This document shows, one piece after another, positions 52,453-61,293 of a DNA stretch of 64,000 bases. A program made the position numbers and the translations under genes. The notes below the pieces were generated by a model. That model was not told the origin of the DNA. It searched no databases and saw only the letters and a list, made by a program, of their open reading frames with translations. Source of the stretch: VYFG01 sp965248685 (GTDB taxonomy: Bacteria > Pseudomonadota > Gammaproteobacteria > Arenicellales > Poriferihabitantaceae); the NCBI GenBank assembly GCA_965248685.1, contig CBDFKC010000003.1, positions 2,356,001 to 2,420,000 on the forward strand. The letters are read 5' to 3'. Within the stretch, counting starts at the first letter, position 1, and every line of letters begins with the position of its first letter.

Positions 52453-54360
52453 ATGCCCATGAGTGAAACATTTAACAAGATATATCAAAAGTCTGTCGAC
52501 CAGCCTGAACATTTTTGGGCTGACGTAGCGGAGCAAATCCACTGGTATAAAAAGTGGGATTCGGTGCTGGATGACAGTGATGCGCCATTTTACCGCTGGT
52601 TTGTCGGAGGCCAGACTAACGTCTGTTATAACGCAGTTGATCTGCACGTCGAACAGGGCTACGGGGATCAAACAGCTATCATCCACGACAGCCCTATCAC
52701 TGAAAGTCAGCGCAGGATTAGTTACGCCGAGTTGCAGGCAGAAGTTGCCAAATTCGCCGGCGCTTTGTTGGCCAATGGCGTAACCAAAGGCGATAGAGTG
52801 ATTCTGTATATGCCGATGGTTCTGGAAGCGGCTATTGCCATGTTGGGCTGTGCCCGCATTGGAGCGGTGCATTCGGTAGTATTTGGTGGATTTGCTTCCA
52901 ACGAGTTAGCGGTGCGTATCGATGACTGTTCGGCAAAAATGATTGTCGCTGCTTCCTGTGGTATCGAACCAGGGAGAACTATCGAATACAAGCCCTTGTT
53001 GGATAAGGCCATAGAACTGGCTAATCATAAACCGAACCACTGCATTATTCTGCAACGACCACAATGCCACGCAGAAATGATCAATGGGCGGGATCTGGAT
53101 TGGAATGAGGTATTGGCTTCATCAGAGCCAGCAGATTGCGTGCCAATGGAATCCACCGATCCGCTTTATATTCTTTATACCTCGGGTACAACTGGTCAAC
53201 CCAAAGGCGTAGTCCGAGATACTGGGGGCGGCATTGTTGCGCTCAAATGGAGTATGAAAAACATTTACAACGTGGATCCGGGTGATGTTTACTGGGCCGC
53301 GTCGGATGTCGGCTGGGTGGTGGGGCATTCTTATATTGTGTATGCCCCCCTATTTAACCGGAACACTACGATATTGTTCGAGGGTAAACCCGTGGGAACT
53401 CCCGACCCTGGTGTTTTTTGGCGCATCATATCGGAGCATCAGGTCAAAGTATTATTTACTGCGCCAACCGCATTTCGGGCCATAAAAAAAGAAGATCCAG
53501 CGGGCGCCTATCTAAAAAAATACGATATATCCTGCCTCGATTCTTTATTCCTGGCGGGAGAACGAACTGACCCGGATACCCTGCAGTGGGCCAGCGACAA
53601 ACTGGGCGTCCCGGTAATCGATCACTGGTGGCAGACTGAAACCGGTTGGTCAATTTGTGCGAATTGTCTCGGAATTGAATTACTGCCCATTAAGCAAGGC
53701 TCTCCCACTCTACCAGTACCCGGTTGGCAAATGGATGTTTTGGATGAGCAGGGTAACCCTATTACGCCGGGAGACATCGGTTCACTGGTGGTTAAACTGC
53801 CGTTACCCCCCGGAACATTTCCTTCTTTATGGAATGCCCGGCAACGTCACTTCGATTCTTACTTGAAGAATTTCCCCGGGTACTATGAAACCGGCGACGC
53901 GGGATATATTGATGAAGATGGCTACGTCTATGTGATGTCACGTACTGACGACGTGATCAATGTTGCCGGTCATCGATTGTCTACCGGCGCCATCGAGGAG
54001 GTGCTGGCATCCCATCCAGATGTCGCCGAATGCGCAGTTATGGGTGTCAGCGATGCCCTCAAAGGCGAGTTACCCCTAGGTTTCCTGGTTTTGAGTACCG
54101 GTGTTGAGCGGGATGGCGATGAGATTATCCGCGAGGTTATTGCCCTGGTCAGAGAAAAAATCGGACCGGTGGCGGCGTTTAAACTCGCGGTTATTGTAAA
54201 ACGCTTACCCAAGACCCGTTCGGGAAAAATATTGCGGGGGACCATGAAAAAAATTGCCGACGGCAATCATTGGAAAATGCCGGCAACAATTGATGATCCG
54301 GCGATTCTCGATGAGATTACCGGGTCCCTCCAATCTCTGGGATATCCAGCCACTAGCTAA
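52453..54360 (+). CDS. prpE: Propionyl-CoA synthetase PrpE-type acyl-CoA ligase
   Basis: The 635-residue product is an acetyl-CoA synthetase-family ligase. It has the ATP motif ILYTSGTTGQPKGVVRD, the YETGDAGYIDEDGYVYVMSR and RTDDVINVAGHRLSTGAIEE motifs, and the catalytic Lys in KTRSGKILRGTMKKIA. The opening residues and the length are those of PrpE rather than Acs. It activates propionate and, in DMSP-degrading bacteria, acrylate. Two start codons are close (52453 and 52459). It diverges from the crotonase gene. Confidence 0.93.
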   Translation: MPMSETFNKIYQKSVDQPEHFWADVAEQIHWYKKWDSVLDDSDAPFYRWFVGGQTNVCYNAVDLHVEQGYGDQTAIIHDSPITESQRRISYAELQAEVAKFAGALLANGVTKGDRVILYMPMVLEAAIAMLGCARIGAVHSVVFGGFASNELAVRIDDCSAKMIVAASCGIEPGRTIEYKPLLDKAIELANHKPNHCIILQRPQCHAEMINGRDLDWNEVLASSEPADCVPMESTDPLYILYTSGTTGQPKGVVRDTGGGIVALKWSMKNIYNVDPGDVYWAASDVGWVVGHSYIVYAPLFNRNTTILFEGKPVGTPDPGVFWRIISEHQVKVLFTAPTAFRAIKKEDPAGAYLKKYDISCLDSLFLAGERTDPDTLQWASDKLGVPVIDHWWQTETGWSICANCLGIELLPIKQGSPTLPVPGWQMDVLDEQGNPITPGDIGSLVVKLPLPPGTFPSLWNARQRHFDSYLKNFPGYYETGDAGYIDEDGYVYVMSRTDDVINVAGHRLSTGAIEEVLASHPDVAECAVMGVSDALKGELPLGFLVLSTGVERDGDEIIREVIALVREKIGPVAAFKLAVIVKRLPKTRSGKILRGTMKKIADGNHWKMPATIDDPAILDEITGSLQSLGYPATS

Positions 54361-54386
54361 TACTGATTACATAAAGATTATTAGAG

Positions 54387-55319
54387 ATGAAGCATGCATT
54401 TATAATGGATCCGTTGGAATCGGTGAAGGCCTGGAAGGACACAACCTATTATCTAATGAAGAGTTGCCAGGAGCGCGGTCACAAGGTGTGTTATCTGGAT
54501 CAGCAGTGGCTTTGGTTAAAGCATAATCAGTTACATGCCAAAGTGGTATGGGTCGAGGTGAACGATGACAACGAAAAACCTTTCACAATAATTTCGGAAC
54601 AATTAATTCCTCTGGAGCAGATGAGCGCGATCTGGTTACGGACCGATCCACCATTCGATCGTAGATATTTTTATACCACCTTACTGCTCGATTATTTGCC
54701 GGAAACGACCAGGGTACTTAATCGTCCATCGGGCATTCGAAATTGGAACGAAAAATTGGCGGCGCTTTACTTCCCCGAGTTCACGCCAGAGACGATTGTC
54801 TCCAGTAGTATGGAGGAAATTGATAGGTTCGCCCGGGAAAAGGGCAAAATTACGGTCAAGCCAATTGATGGTTTTGGTGGCAAAGGGATCGTATTTTTCA
54901 ACTCGGGAGACGATCGCGAAGTACTGCGTCAGGCAACCCACCAAGGGCGTCACTGGGTAATTGCCCAGGATTTTCTGACCGCTGCGGAGCAAGGAGACAA
55001 ACGGATTCTGATGCTAAACGGAGAACCCCTGGGCGGGATTCTCAGGCTCCACGCCGTAGGTGCAGAACTTAATAATCTCGATCAGGGTGGAACGGCACAT
55101 CCAATAGAGCTGGATGCCAGGGATTTGGAAATTTGCGCCGCACTCAAATCAGGTCTTATCGAAGAAGGCGTTTTCTTCGCCGGTATCGATATAATCGGTG
55201 GAATGTTGATTGAGGTCAACGTGACGAGTCCAACCGGATTGCAGGAGTTGAGCAAATTTTCCGGAATAGACTTCCACCATCAGATTGTTGAAGCACTGGA
55301 ACATTCAACCCCGCGTTGA
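54387..55319 (+). CDS. gshB: Glutathione synthetase GshB
   Basis: GshB joins gamma-glutamylcysteine and glycine with ATP. The 310-residue product has the prokaryotic GSH-S N-terminal domain (AFIMDPLESVKAWKDTTYYLM, WLRTDPPFDRRY) and ATP-grasp motifs KPIDGFGGKGIVFF and FAGIDIIGGMLIEVNVTSPTG. The length matches E. coli GshB (316). It follows prpE by 26 bp. No gshA is in the window. Identification is secure. Confidence 0.96.
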   Translation: MKHAFIMDPLESVKAWKDTTYYLMKSCQERGHKVCYLDQQWLWLKHNQLHAKVVWVEVNDDNEKPFTIISEQLIPLEQMSAIWLRTDPPFDRRYFYTTLLLDYLPETTRVLNRPSGIRNWNEKLAALYFPEFTPETIVSSSMEEIDRFAREKGKITVKPIDGFGGKGIVFFNSGDDREVLRQATHQGRHWVIAQDFLTAAEQGDKRILMLNGEPLGGILRLHAVGAELNNLDQGGTAHPIELDARDLEICAALKSGLIEEGVFFAGIDIIGGMLIEVNVTSPTGLQELSKFSGIDFHHQIVEALEHSTPR

Positions 55320-55386
55320 ATAATATAATTAATGCCCAGGTGATGATAGAACTATTACACCAGATTACCAGCTCGAATTTTATTCA

Positions 55387-56313
55387 ATGAGCACCGCGAT
55401 CATCGTTGATGCCGCGTGTGATCTGCCGGTAGATTTTTGTAAGCAGCATTCGATTCATATTGTCCCGATAAACGTGGTTTTCTCGGATAAATCATTCCTG
55501 GATTTTCGTGACCCGGAGACTACCCGGGAGTTCTATAAGGATTACTCTCACTTTCGAGCATGCGACGTGTATACCATGCCACCGTCGATCGAATTGATTC
55601 AGGATTTTCTGGTTGATCGTATTGCCAAAAATTATGAGCAGGCGATTTTTATGTGTCTGACGGGTAGCAGGAGTACGATGTATGATACTGCGATCGAAGC
55701 AGCTACCCTAACCAGACACTGGATAAATAGTCGCCAGGGAAAGGAGGATTTTCTGCTTAAAACACTGCGTATTATGGATACCCGAACGGTATTTACCGGT
55801 CAGGCTCTGCTAGCCTACGAAGCATTTAGGATGACCAGTCAGACCAGCCAAATTACTATGCAGGATTTGTACGAAGTTTTGCGGGTAATGTCGGTCAATG
55901 TCCGTGTCTACACTATTCCCCATGATTTATATTATGTAAAAACCCGCGGAAAACTACGCGGCGAAAGAAGTATAGGTGGATGGGCATACCTTATGGGTAA
56001 AACATTTAATATGAAACCTATTGTTACCATGCAAAGGGGGGTGACAAGAAGAATAGCCTGGGGAAAAGGCTTTTACGATGCGGTCAGGCGAATCTTTGTG
56101 TTAGCTAAGAAAGCAATAGATTCTGGTCTAATGATAAATGCTGTTATGGTCAGCTATGCAGGAAATACCCGAGAGATTATGGCGTTGGATTGCTATAGGG
56201 ATTTGCGGGTCTATGCGGAAAAAAACGGGGTTCAGGTGCACTTATCCATTATGAGCACTGCGGCAGGTATTAACGTGGGACCTGGTGCCATTACCGTTGC
56301 GTTTTGCAACTAG
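55387..56313 (+). CDS. DegV family fatty-acid-binding protein
   Basis: The 308-residue product has the DegV opening STAIIVDAACDLPVDFC, the MPPSIELIQDFLVDR region, CLTGSRSTMYDTAIEAA and RGKLRGERSIGGWAYLMGKTFNMKPI. DegV proteins bind a fatty acid and hand it to a kinase in Gram-positives; in Gammaproteobacteria the role is less clear. No FakA-like kinase is here. The stop codon lies inside the 7-bp tandem repeat that begins at 56306. Confidence 0.88.
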   Translation: MSTAIIVDAACDLPVDFCKQHSIHIVPINVVFSDKSFLDFRDPETTREFYKDYSHFRACDVYTMPPSIELIQDFLVDRIAKNYEQAIFMCLTGSRSTMYDTAIEAATLTRHWINSRQGKEDFLLKTLRIMDTRTVFTGQALLAYEAFRMTSQTSQITMQDLYEVLRVMSVNVRVYTIPHDLYYVKTRGKLRGERSIGGWAYLMGKTFNMKPIVTMQRGVTRRIAWGKGFYDAVRRIFVLAKKAIDSGLMINAVMVSYAGNTREIMALDCYRDLRVYAEKNGVQVHLSIMSTAAGINVGPGAITVAFCN

Positions 56314-56347
56314 CAACTAGCAATTAGCAATTAGCAATTAGCAATTA
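56306..56347. repeat. Six 7-bp tandem repeats at the end of degV
   Basis: The unit GCAACTA occurs twice and then GCAATTA four times, in total 42 bp. The degV stop TAG falls in the first unit, so the repeat straddles the gene end. The following gene on the other strand ends about 48 bp further on. Changes in copy number would not alter the protein, apart from the last residues. Confidence 0.9.
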
Positions 56348-56394
56348 GCTTACCCGGAGCAACGCTAAACTCAAAAAATACTGACCAGAACTTA

Positions 56395-57516
56395 TCAGGG
56401 ATTCCCTTTATAGATTACCGTTTCGGGATTGAATGCCAGCCAGGCGAAGGCGAAATGAATCCCGTTTTCAATGGGTTCCAATTGTTTGCCTGCTAATGGT
56501 CCCGACACCGCGGTGCCCATGGCGTTCCAACTTGATCCCGAACCTTTATCGATTAACTCACCATCGATCAATTGAAAATCCAAAGTCTCGTCACTGCCCG
56601 CATAGTGGCGTCGCCAGGCGGTAACTTCGGGCACCGTTCTCGACTCAGCAATTTTCCTGCTATCCAATGCCGACAAAAGTTTTCCCGAGGCAACAATCAA
56701 CACGTCGACATCGACAACCTTATCCTGGATTAACGGGTTTTGGGTAAATTCGGCGAAGGGGTATATTTTATGCTGGCCCTCATAGCTTATCCCAAGTACC
56801 CGCTCCATCGCAGGAACTCTGTCGTCAGTTTTTCCGCGAAACAGAAATGGGCTGGCGTTGATATTGTCGTACCCTGGATAAGGGTTTTGGCCATATGGTC
56901 GGCGCAATCCGGTATCACGGTTAAGCACCGAACCTTCTGGATAAGCCTGGGAGAAGGATTCAAACGACAGGATAGCCGAGGGTACCCGGTTTAATACGTT
57001 ACCAACCTGGTCTCCGACTATGGCGGCACCAATAAATTGTTGCCACCAGCTTTCAGTTTGGCGGTCATACATCACCAGGTCGCTCATTCGCAGCAACCCG
57101 GTTGTTCCAAAATCCAGTACAACCCCATCCATTCTACGATCAAACACAATGGAGGCATTGCATAATGGGCAAAAGGTAACGCATATTGGTACCCCGGAAA
57201 GCTCATCATTGACGATTTCATGCCAGGTCAGAATCTGCAATGGATAGGCTTTTGCAACATCTTTAATTACTACAGAAATAACCGGCTCAAGAGGAGCTAT
57301 CCATGCTTTCGCCTGCTCCACCGAGTCGAATAAAGGCTGATCCACCGGTGGGATACCGTCTTTGGGCGGTCCGCCCGACATGATTTCACCGAGGTCGATG
57401 CTGGTCAGATCAAAATTGGTATCCGGCCAGGCATATTTAAATGCTTGAGCGGTTACGCTGGTGGTCCAGAGGAAACTCCCTAGCAGGAGTATGGAAATTA
57501 GGCGTTTCTCGTTCAT
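56395..57516 (-). CDS. Secreted DUF3179 domain protein
   Basis: The 373-residue product has a signal peptide (to about VTAQA) followed by the DUF3179 signature: ILTWHEIVNDELSGVPICVT, FCPLCNASIVFDRR with two Cys residues, and LVMYDRQTESWWQQFIGAAI. The family is widespread in marine bacteria and its activity is unknown. It lies 37 bp downstream of the GMC oxidoreductase gene, on the same strand, so it may be co-transcribed. A metal or redox role is possible from the CPLC motif. Confidence 0.85.
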   Translation of the reverse strand: MNEKRLISILLLGSFLWTTSVTAQAFKYAWPDTNFDLTSIDLGEIMSGGPPKDGIPPVDQPLFDSVEQAKAWIAPLEPVISVVIKDVAKAYPLQILTWHEIVNDELSGVPICVTFCPLCNASIVFDRRMDGVVLDFGTTGLLRMSDLVMYDRQTESWWQQFIGAAIVGDQVGNVLNRVPSAILSFESFSQAYPEGSVLNRDTGLRRPYGQNPYPGYDNINASPFLFRGKTDDRVPAMERVLGISYEGQHKIYPFAEFTQNPLIQDKVVDVDVLIVASGKLLSALDSRKIAESRTVPEVTAWRRHYAGSDETLDFQLIDGELIDKGSGSSWNAMGTAVSGPLAGKQLEPIENGIHFAFAWLAFNPETVIYKGNP

Positions 57517-57553
57517 ATGCTGCCCTTGGACCTGATTTTTTCGACTCGGTTCG

Positions 57554-59182
57554 CTAATAGTTGTCCGATACGCTGTGGCGCCCGAGAATCAGATCCGCCG
57601 CTTTTTCAGCGACCATAATGACCGGACCATTAGTATTGCCCGAGATTATTGTTGGGAAGATTGATGCGTCAACAACCCTTAAATTATCCACACCATGGAC
57701 CCTGAGTTCAGCGTCAACCACCGACCGGGTAGGGGCTGGCCCCATTGAACAGGTGCTGGTTGGGTGATAAACCGTATCGCTGCGTCGATGTATGTCCTCA
57801 ATAATTTCTTGATCAGAGACGACATCTGTTCCCGGGGCGGTTTCTTCCATAATAACCTGACTCAGGGCGGGGCTCTGGGCTATCTGGCGGATAAACTTGA
57901 CGCCTTCAACCATTTCGATAATATCCTGTTCAGCAGAAAGATAATTGGGATTGATTTGAACCGGCTGCAGGGGATCACTGGATCGGATTGCCAGTTTTCC
58001 TCTGCTGACAGGACGACACTGACATATCGAGTTGAGAAATCCGGCGAATGGATCGGGTGCCATCAATGGACGGTCTCCTGGCGGCGCCGTGGTATAGGTG
58101 ACCGGGCAGAAATACAATTGTAGATTGGGTCGCGGACGATTCGGCCTGCTTTTAAAAAATCCTCCAGCCTGATTAACGCTAAGGGAGAGCGGGCCGGTGC
58201 GAAATAATAGATATTGCATTCCAGCTAACATTTTCCCCCACCAGGGATAGAGCTGATTATTCAGGGTGCGGATACGGGATTTGTAGTAATGGGAAATTGC
58301 CAGATGATCCTGCAAGTTGTTTCCTACCGCATTCGAATGATGTACCAAGGGGATCCCGTGTTCGGTCAACAGTTCGGCTGGACCGATACCGGACAATTGC
58401 AGGAGTTGAGGAGAATTGATTGCGCCCCCACTTACAATAACTTCTCTATTGGCTTGTGCTTGCTTAATGTTTCCCTGCTGAACATATTCGATTCCTTTGG
58501 CGGTTTTCTGGTCGAATAAAATGCGGGTTACATGGGCGCCAGTCTCAATTGTCAGGTTAGACCGCCTCGCAGCCGGACGCAAATAGGCTTTAGCTGCAGA
58601 CATGCGGAATCCATTTTTTGCGGTGATCTGATAAAGCCCGGCGCCTTCCTGGGTTTCGCCATTGAAGTCAGGATTCCCCGTTAACCCGCATTCCTTGGCA
58701 GCAGTGAGAAAAGTTTGGCATAAGGGATGATAGTTGCGACTAACGTCATTTACGTATAATGGGCCCTGGTCGCCACGAAACAGGTCAGCTCCGCGAGAAT
58801 TGGTCTCGGATTTTTTGAAGTAGGGTAAGACATTCCGCCAGCCCCAGTCGGGGTTACCCAAATCCCTCCAGTCATCGTAATCTGCATGCTGTCCTCGGAT
58901 ATACACCATGGCATTGATTGAGCTCGACCCACCCAGAACCTTGCCGCGGGGCCAGTAACTCTGGCGTTGGTTGAGTCCTGCTTCGGGTTGCGTGGTGTAC
59001 ATCCAGTTGACCTTTGGATCATAAAAGGTCTTGCCGTACCCGATTGGTGTCTGAATCCAGAACCGCCTGTCGCTGCCACCTGCTTCCAAAACCAACACCG
59101 TATACCGGCCACTTTCTGATAGTCGGTTCGCCAAAACACAACCCGCAGAACCAGCACCGATAATAATATAGTCAAATTGCAT
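57554..59182 (-). CDS. GMC-family FAD oxidoreductase (choline dehydrogenase-like)
   Basis: The 542-residue product has the FAD motif DYIIIGAGSAGCVLANRL, the GMC signatures PRGKVLGGSSSINAMVYIRG and GGAINSPQLLQLSGIGPA, and the C-terminal catalytic region YHPTSTCSMGP with GNTNGPVIM. These enzymes oxidise alcohols such as choline or polyethylene glycol. The ATG at 59182 gives a normal N-terminus; the frame is open to 59245, but the extra residues are atypical. It diverges from metY. The substrate is unknown. Confidence 0.92.
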   Translation of the reverse strand: MQFDYIIIGAGSAGCVLANRLSESGRYTVLVLEAGGSDRRFWIQTPIGYGKTFYDPKVNWMYTTQPEAGLNQRQSYWPRGKVLGGSSSINAMVYIRGQHADYDDWRDLGNPDWGWRNVLPYFKKSETNSRGADLFRGDQGPLYVNDVSRNYHPLCQTFLTAAKECGLTGNPDFNGETQEGAGLYQITAKNGFRMSAAKAYLRPAARRSNLTIETGAHVTRILFDQKTAKGIEYVQQGNIKQAQANREVIVSGGAINSPQLLQLSGIGPAELLTEHGIPLVHHSNAVGNNLQDHLAISHYYKSRIRTLNNQLYPWWGKMLAGMQYLLFRTGPLSLSVNQAGGFFKSRPNRPRPNLQLYFCPVTYTTAPPGDRPLMAPDPFAGFLNSICQCRPVSRGKLAIRSSDPLQPVQINPNYLSAEQDIIEMVEGVKFIRQIAQSPALSQVIMEETAPGTDVVSDQEIIEDIHRRSDTVYHPTSTCSMGPAPTRSVVDAELRVHGVDNLRVVDASIFPTIISGNTNGPVIMVAEKAADLILGRHSVSDNY

Positions 59183-59230
59183 GGAAAAAGTTGAGTTTGA
59201 TTTTTCGCTCGAGTTGACTATAAATTTACC

Positions 59231-59248
59231 CGGTTGACAAGCCAACCG
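59231..59248. repeat. 6-bp inverted repeat between the GMC gene and metY
   Basis: Arms CGGTTG (59231-59236) and CAACCG (59243-59248) are separated by six bases. The dyad overlaps a TTGACA hexamer at 59234-59239, for which I find no partner -10. It lies in a 155-bp divergent gap and could be an operator. Confidence 0.4.
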
Positions 59249-59337
59249 CCGTTTCTTTTCCAGGGTACGACTTGTAAACTAAGCATTTAGTAGGCAAACT
59301 GGAATTTAGTACCACAAACCAATAAAAGAGGAATTTA

Positions 59338-60615
59338 ATGAAACTGGAGTCTTTAGCGTTACACCACGGATATACATCCGAAGCTACCACCCGGGCCGCC
59401 GCGGTGCCGATTTATCAAACTACATCGTATACCTTTGACGATACCCAGCATGGAGCGGATTTGTTCGACCTCAAAGTGATGGGAAATATCTATACCAGAA
59501 TAATGAACCCTACCCAGGATGTCCTGGAACAGCGTCTGGCAGCAATGGAAGGTGGTATTGCGGCGTTGGCCACTTCGTCAGGTATGGCAGCAATAACTTA
59601 TTCAGTTCAATGCATCACCAGGGCGGGTGACAATATTGTCAGCACCTCGGAATTATATGGTGGAACCTACAATCTATTTGCCCATGGTCTGCCGAATCAG
59701 GGAGTAGAAGTCAGAATGGCTTCAGGTAGCGATATTCCGGCTTTAGAAGCGTTAATCGATAGCAATACGAAAGCGTTGTTTTGTGAATCCATCGGTAATC
59801 CCCTGGGCAATATTGTCGACCTGGCGGCATTGTCTGAAATGGCCCATCGCCATGGTATTCCAGTTATTGTCGACAATACTGTGCCGACTCCTTATCTATG
59901 CAAGCCCATTGAACACGGTTGCGATATCGTAATCCATTCACTGACCAAGTATATCGGTGGTCACGGAACGACGATCGGTGGGGCCATAATAGACTCCGGC
60001 AAGTTTGACTGGACTGCGGACAAAGCCAGGTTCCCGATGTTGAATGAACCCGACCCTTCCTATCATGGTGTGGTCTATACTGAAGCTCTCGGACCAGCTG
60101 CATATATTGGACGGTGCCGTGTTGTTCCACTGCGAAACACAGGTTCTGCAATCTCTCCCCATAGCGCATTCCTGGTATTACAAGGACTGGAAACTCTGGG
60201 ACTACGAATCGATCGGCACTGTGAGAACGCACTGGCAGTGGCCAATTATCTCGATGGCCACGATCAGGTTAGCTGGATCAATTATGCCGGTATGCCGAGC
60301 CATAAGGACCACGCGACCTGCCAGAAAATATCTAGCGGCAAGGCCTCCGGTATATTGAGCTTTGGCATTCAAGGAGGCGAAGCTGCCGGCGCCAAATTTA
60401 TTGATGCCCTCGAGATGATTCTGCGTCTGGTTAATATCGGCGACGCCAAATCACTGGCCTGTCATCCGGCATCGACTACCCACCGACAACTTGATGACGC
60501 AGAACTGGCAACTGCTGGGGTGAGTAGAGATATGGTAAGGATTTCCGTTGGTATCGAACATATCGACGATATTATTGCGGACATCAGTCAGGCCCTGGAC
60601 GCAGCCGCGGCTTAG
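59338..60615 (+). CDS. metY: O-acetylhomoserine aminocarboxypropyltransferase (OAH sulfhydrylase) MetY
   Basis: MetY makes homocysteine or methionine from O-acetylhomoserine with sulfide or methanethiol. The 425-residue PLP enzyme has the PLP Lys204 in VIHSLTKYIGGHGTT and the opening LALHHGYTSEATTRAAAVPI, and it ends with RISVGIEHIDDIIADISQAL. The length matches MetY rather than MetB or MetC. AGAGGA precedes the ATG. It stands in front of the DMSP-lyase-like gene, where released methylated sulfur could be a substrate source (inference). Confidence 0.95.
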   Translation: MKLESLALHHGYTSEATTRAAAVPIYQTTSYTFDDTQHGADLFDLKVMGNIYTRIMNPTQDVLEQRLAAMEGGIAALATSSGMAAITYSVQCITRAGDNIVSTSELYGGTYNLFAHGLPNQGVEVRMASGSDIPALEALIDSNTKALFCESIGNPLGNIVDLAALSEMAHRHGIPVIVDNTVPTPYLCKPIEHGCDIVIHSLTKYIGGHGTTIGGAIIDSGKFDWTADKARFPMLNEPDPSYHGVVYTEALGPAAYIGRCRVVPLRNTGSAISPHSAFLVLQGLETLGLRIDRHCENALAVANYLDGHDQVSWINYAGMPSHKDHATCQKISSGKASGILSFGIQGGEAAGAKFIDALEMILRLVNIGDAKSLACHPASTTHRQLDDAELATAGVSRDMVRISVGIEHIDDIIADISQALDAAAA

Positions 60616-60633
60616 TCTCTGCACCACCAGGAA

Positions 60634-60662
60634 GTTGGTCCGTGAATCCAGCCTGGACCAAC
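60634..60662. promoter_or_regulatory. 8-bp inverted repeat abutting the DMSP-lyase-like start
   Basis: Arms GTTGGTCC (60634-60641) and GGACCAAC (60655-60662) are perfect complements with a 13-nt loop. The right arm ends one base before the GTG start at 60664. It could be an operator, an RNA hairpin that hides the ribosome-binding site, or a terminator for metY, although no T-run follows. Confidence 0.55.
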
Positions 60663-60663
60663 G

Positions 60664-61269
60664 GTGAATATAAATGCGGAATCAGAAACACGTAAACTTC
60701 TAACCAAGGTTTACGCGTTTTTGTCTGGGGTTGATCACCCACCGCTGCGCACCTTGCTGGAGACTCTTCCCGCGGCGGATAGTACGATAAAATCCTGGGC
60801 TCCGGTGTCGTTCCCGGTGGTCAATGGGATTCATGGGATTATTCAAAAAGTTGACTCGAGATTTTCCCAACTCGGAGAGTGTCTTGAACAACTGGCGATT
60901 CAACTCCACTGGTTACAGAGTTACTCGAAACAGGATTTTGGCGGAGTATTCTTGCGTAATTACGCTTATACCGAACTGGTCGGTCTCAGAGGTCCCTGGC
61001 ATAGTGAAGTCATCGCCTGTGGGCTGTTTATAATTGGCCCCGGGCAGATTTATCCGAATCACAGTCACGAGGCGGAAGAATACTATTTTCCGCTGATTGA
61101 TGGCACCGAGTGGCAACAAAATAGTGGCAATTGGGTAGTGAAAAATGCCGGTGACTGGGTTCATAATACCAGCTGGCAACCCCATGCCATCAGAACACTG
61201 GAAAATCCGATGTTAGTGGTGTACTTGTGGTACGGTGGTAAGCTTGTACAGAAATCGAAAATTCTTTAA
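60664..61269 (+). CDS. Cupin-type dimethylsulfoniopropionate (DMSP) lyase, DddQ/DddL-like
   Basis: The 201-residue product has a C-terminal cupin with the pattern of the DMSP-lyase superfamily: Y130-x2-H133-x-H135-x3-E139-x-Y141 in IYPNHSHEAEEYYFPL, and H174 in WQPHAIRTLENP. The spacing matches, from memory, the metal and catalytic residues of DddQ. Such enzymes cleave DMSP to dimethyl sulfide, acrylate and a proton. The N-terminal 110 residues are helical, and the length equals DddQ. The start is a GTG with no clear Shine-Dalgarno, next to an inverted repeat. Some superfamily members have other activities, so the substrate is likely but unproven. Confidence 0.8.
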   Translation: MNINAESETRKLLTKVYAFLSGVDHPPLRTLLETLPAADSTIKSWAPVSFPVVNGIHGIIQKVDSRFSQLGECLEQLAIQLHWLQSYSKQDFGGVFLRNYAYTELVGLRGPWHSEVIACGLFIIGPGQIYPNHSHEAEEYYFPLIDGTEWQQNSGNWVVKNAGDWVHNTSWQPHAIRTLENPMLVVYLWYGGKLVQKSKIL

Positions 61270-61293
61270 TTCTTTAATTTGTCATTCTAACCG

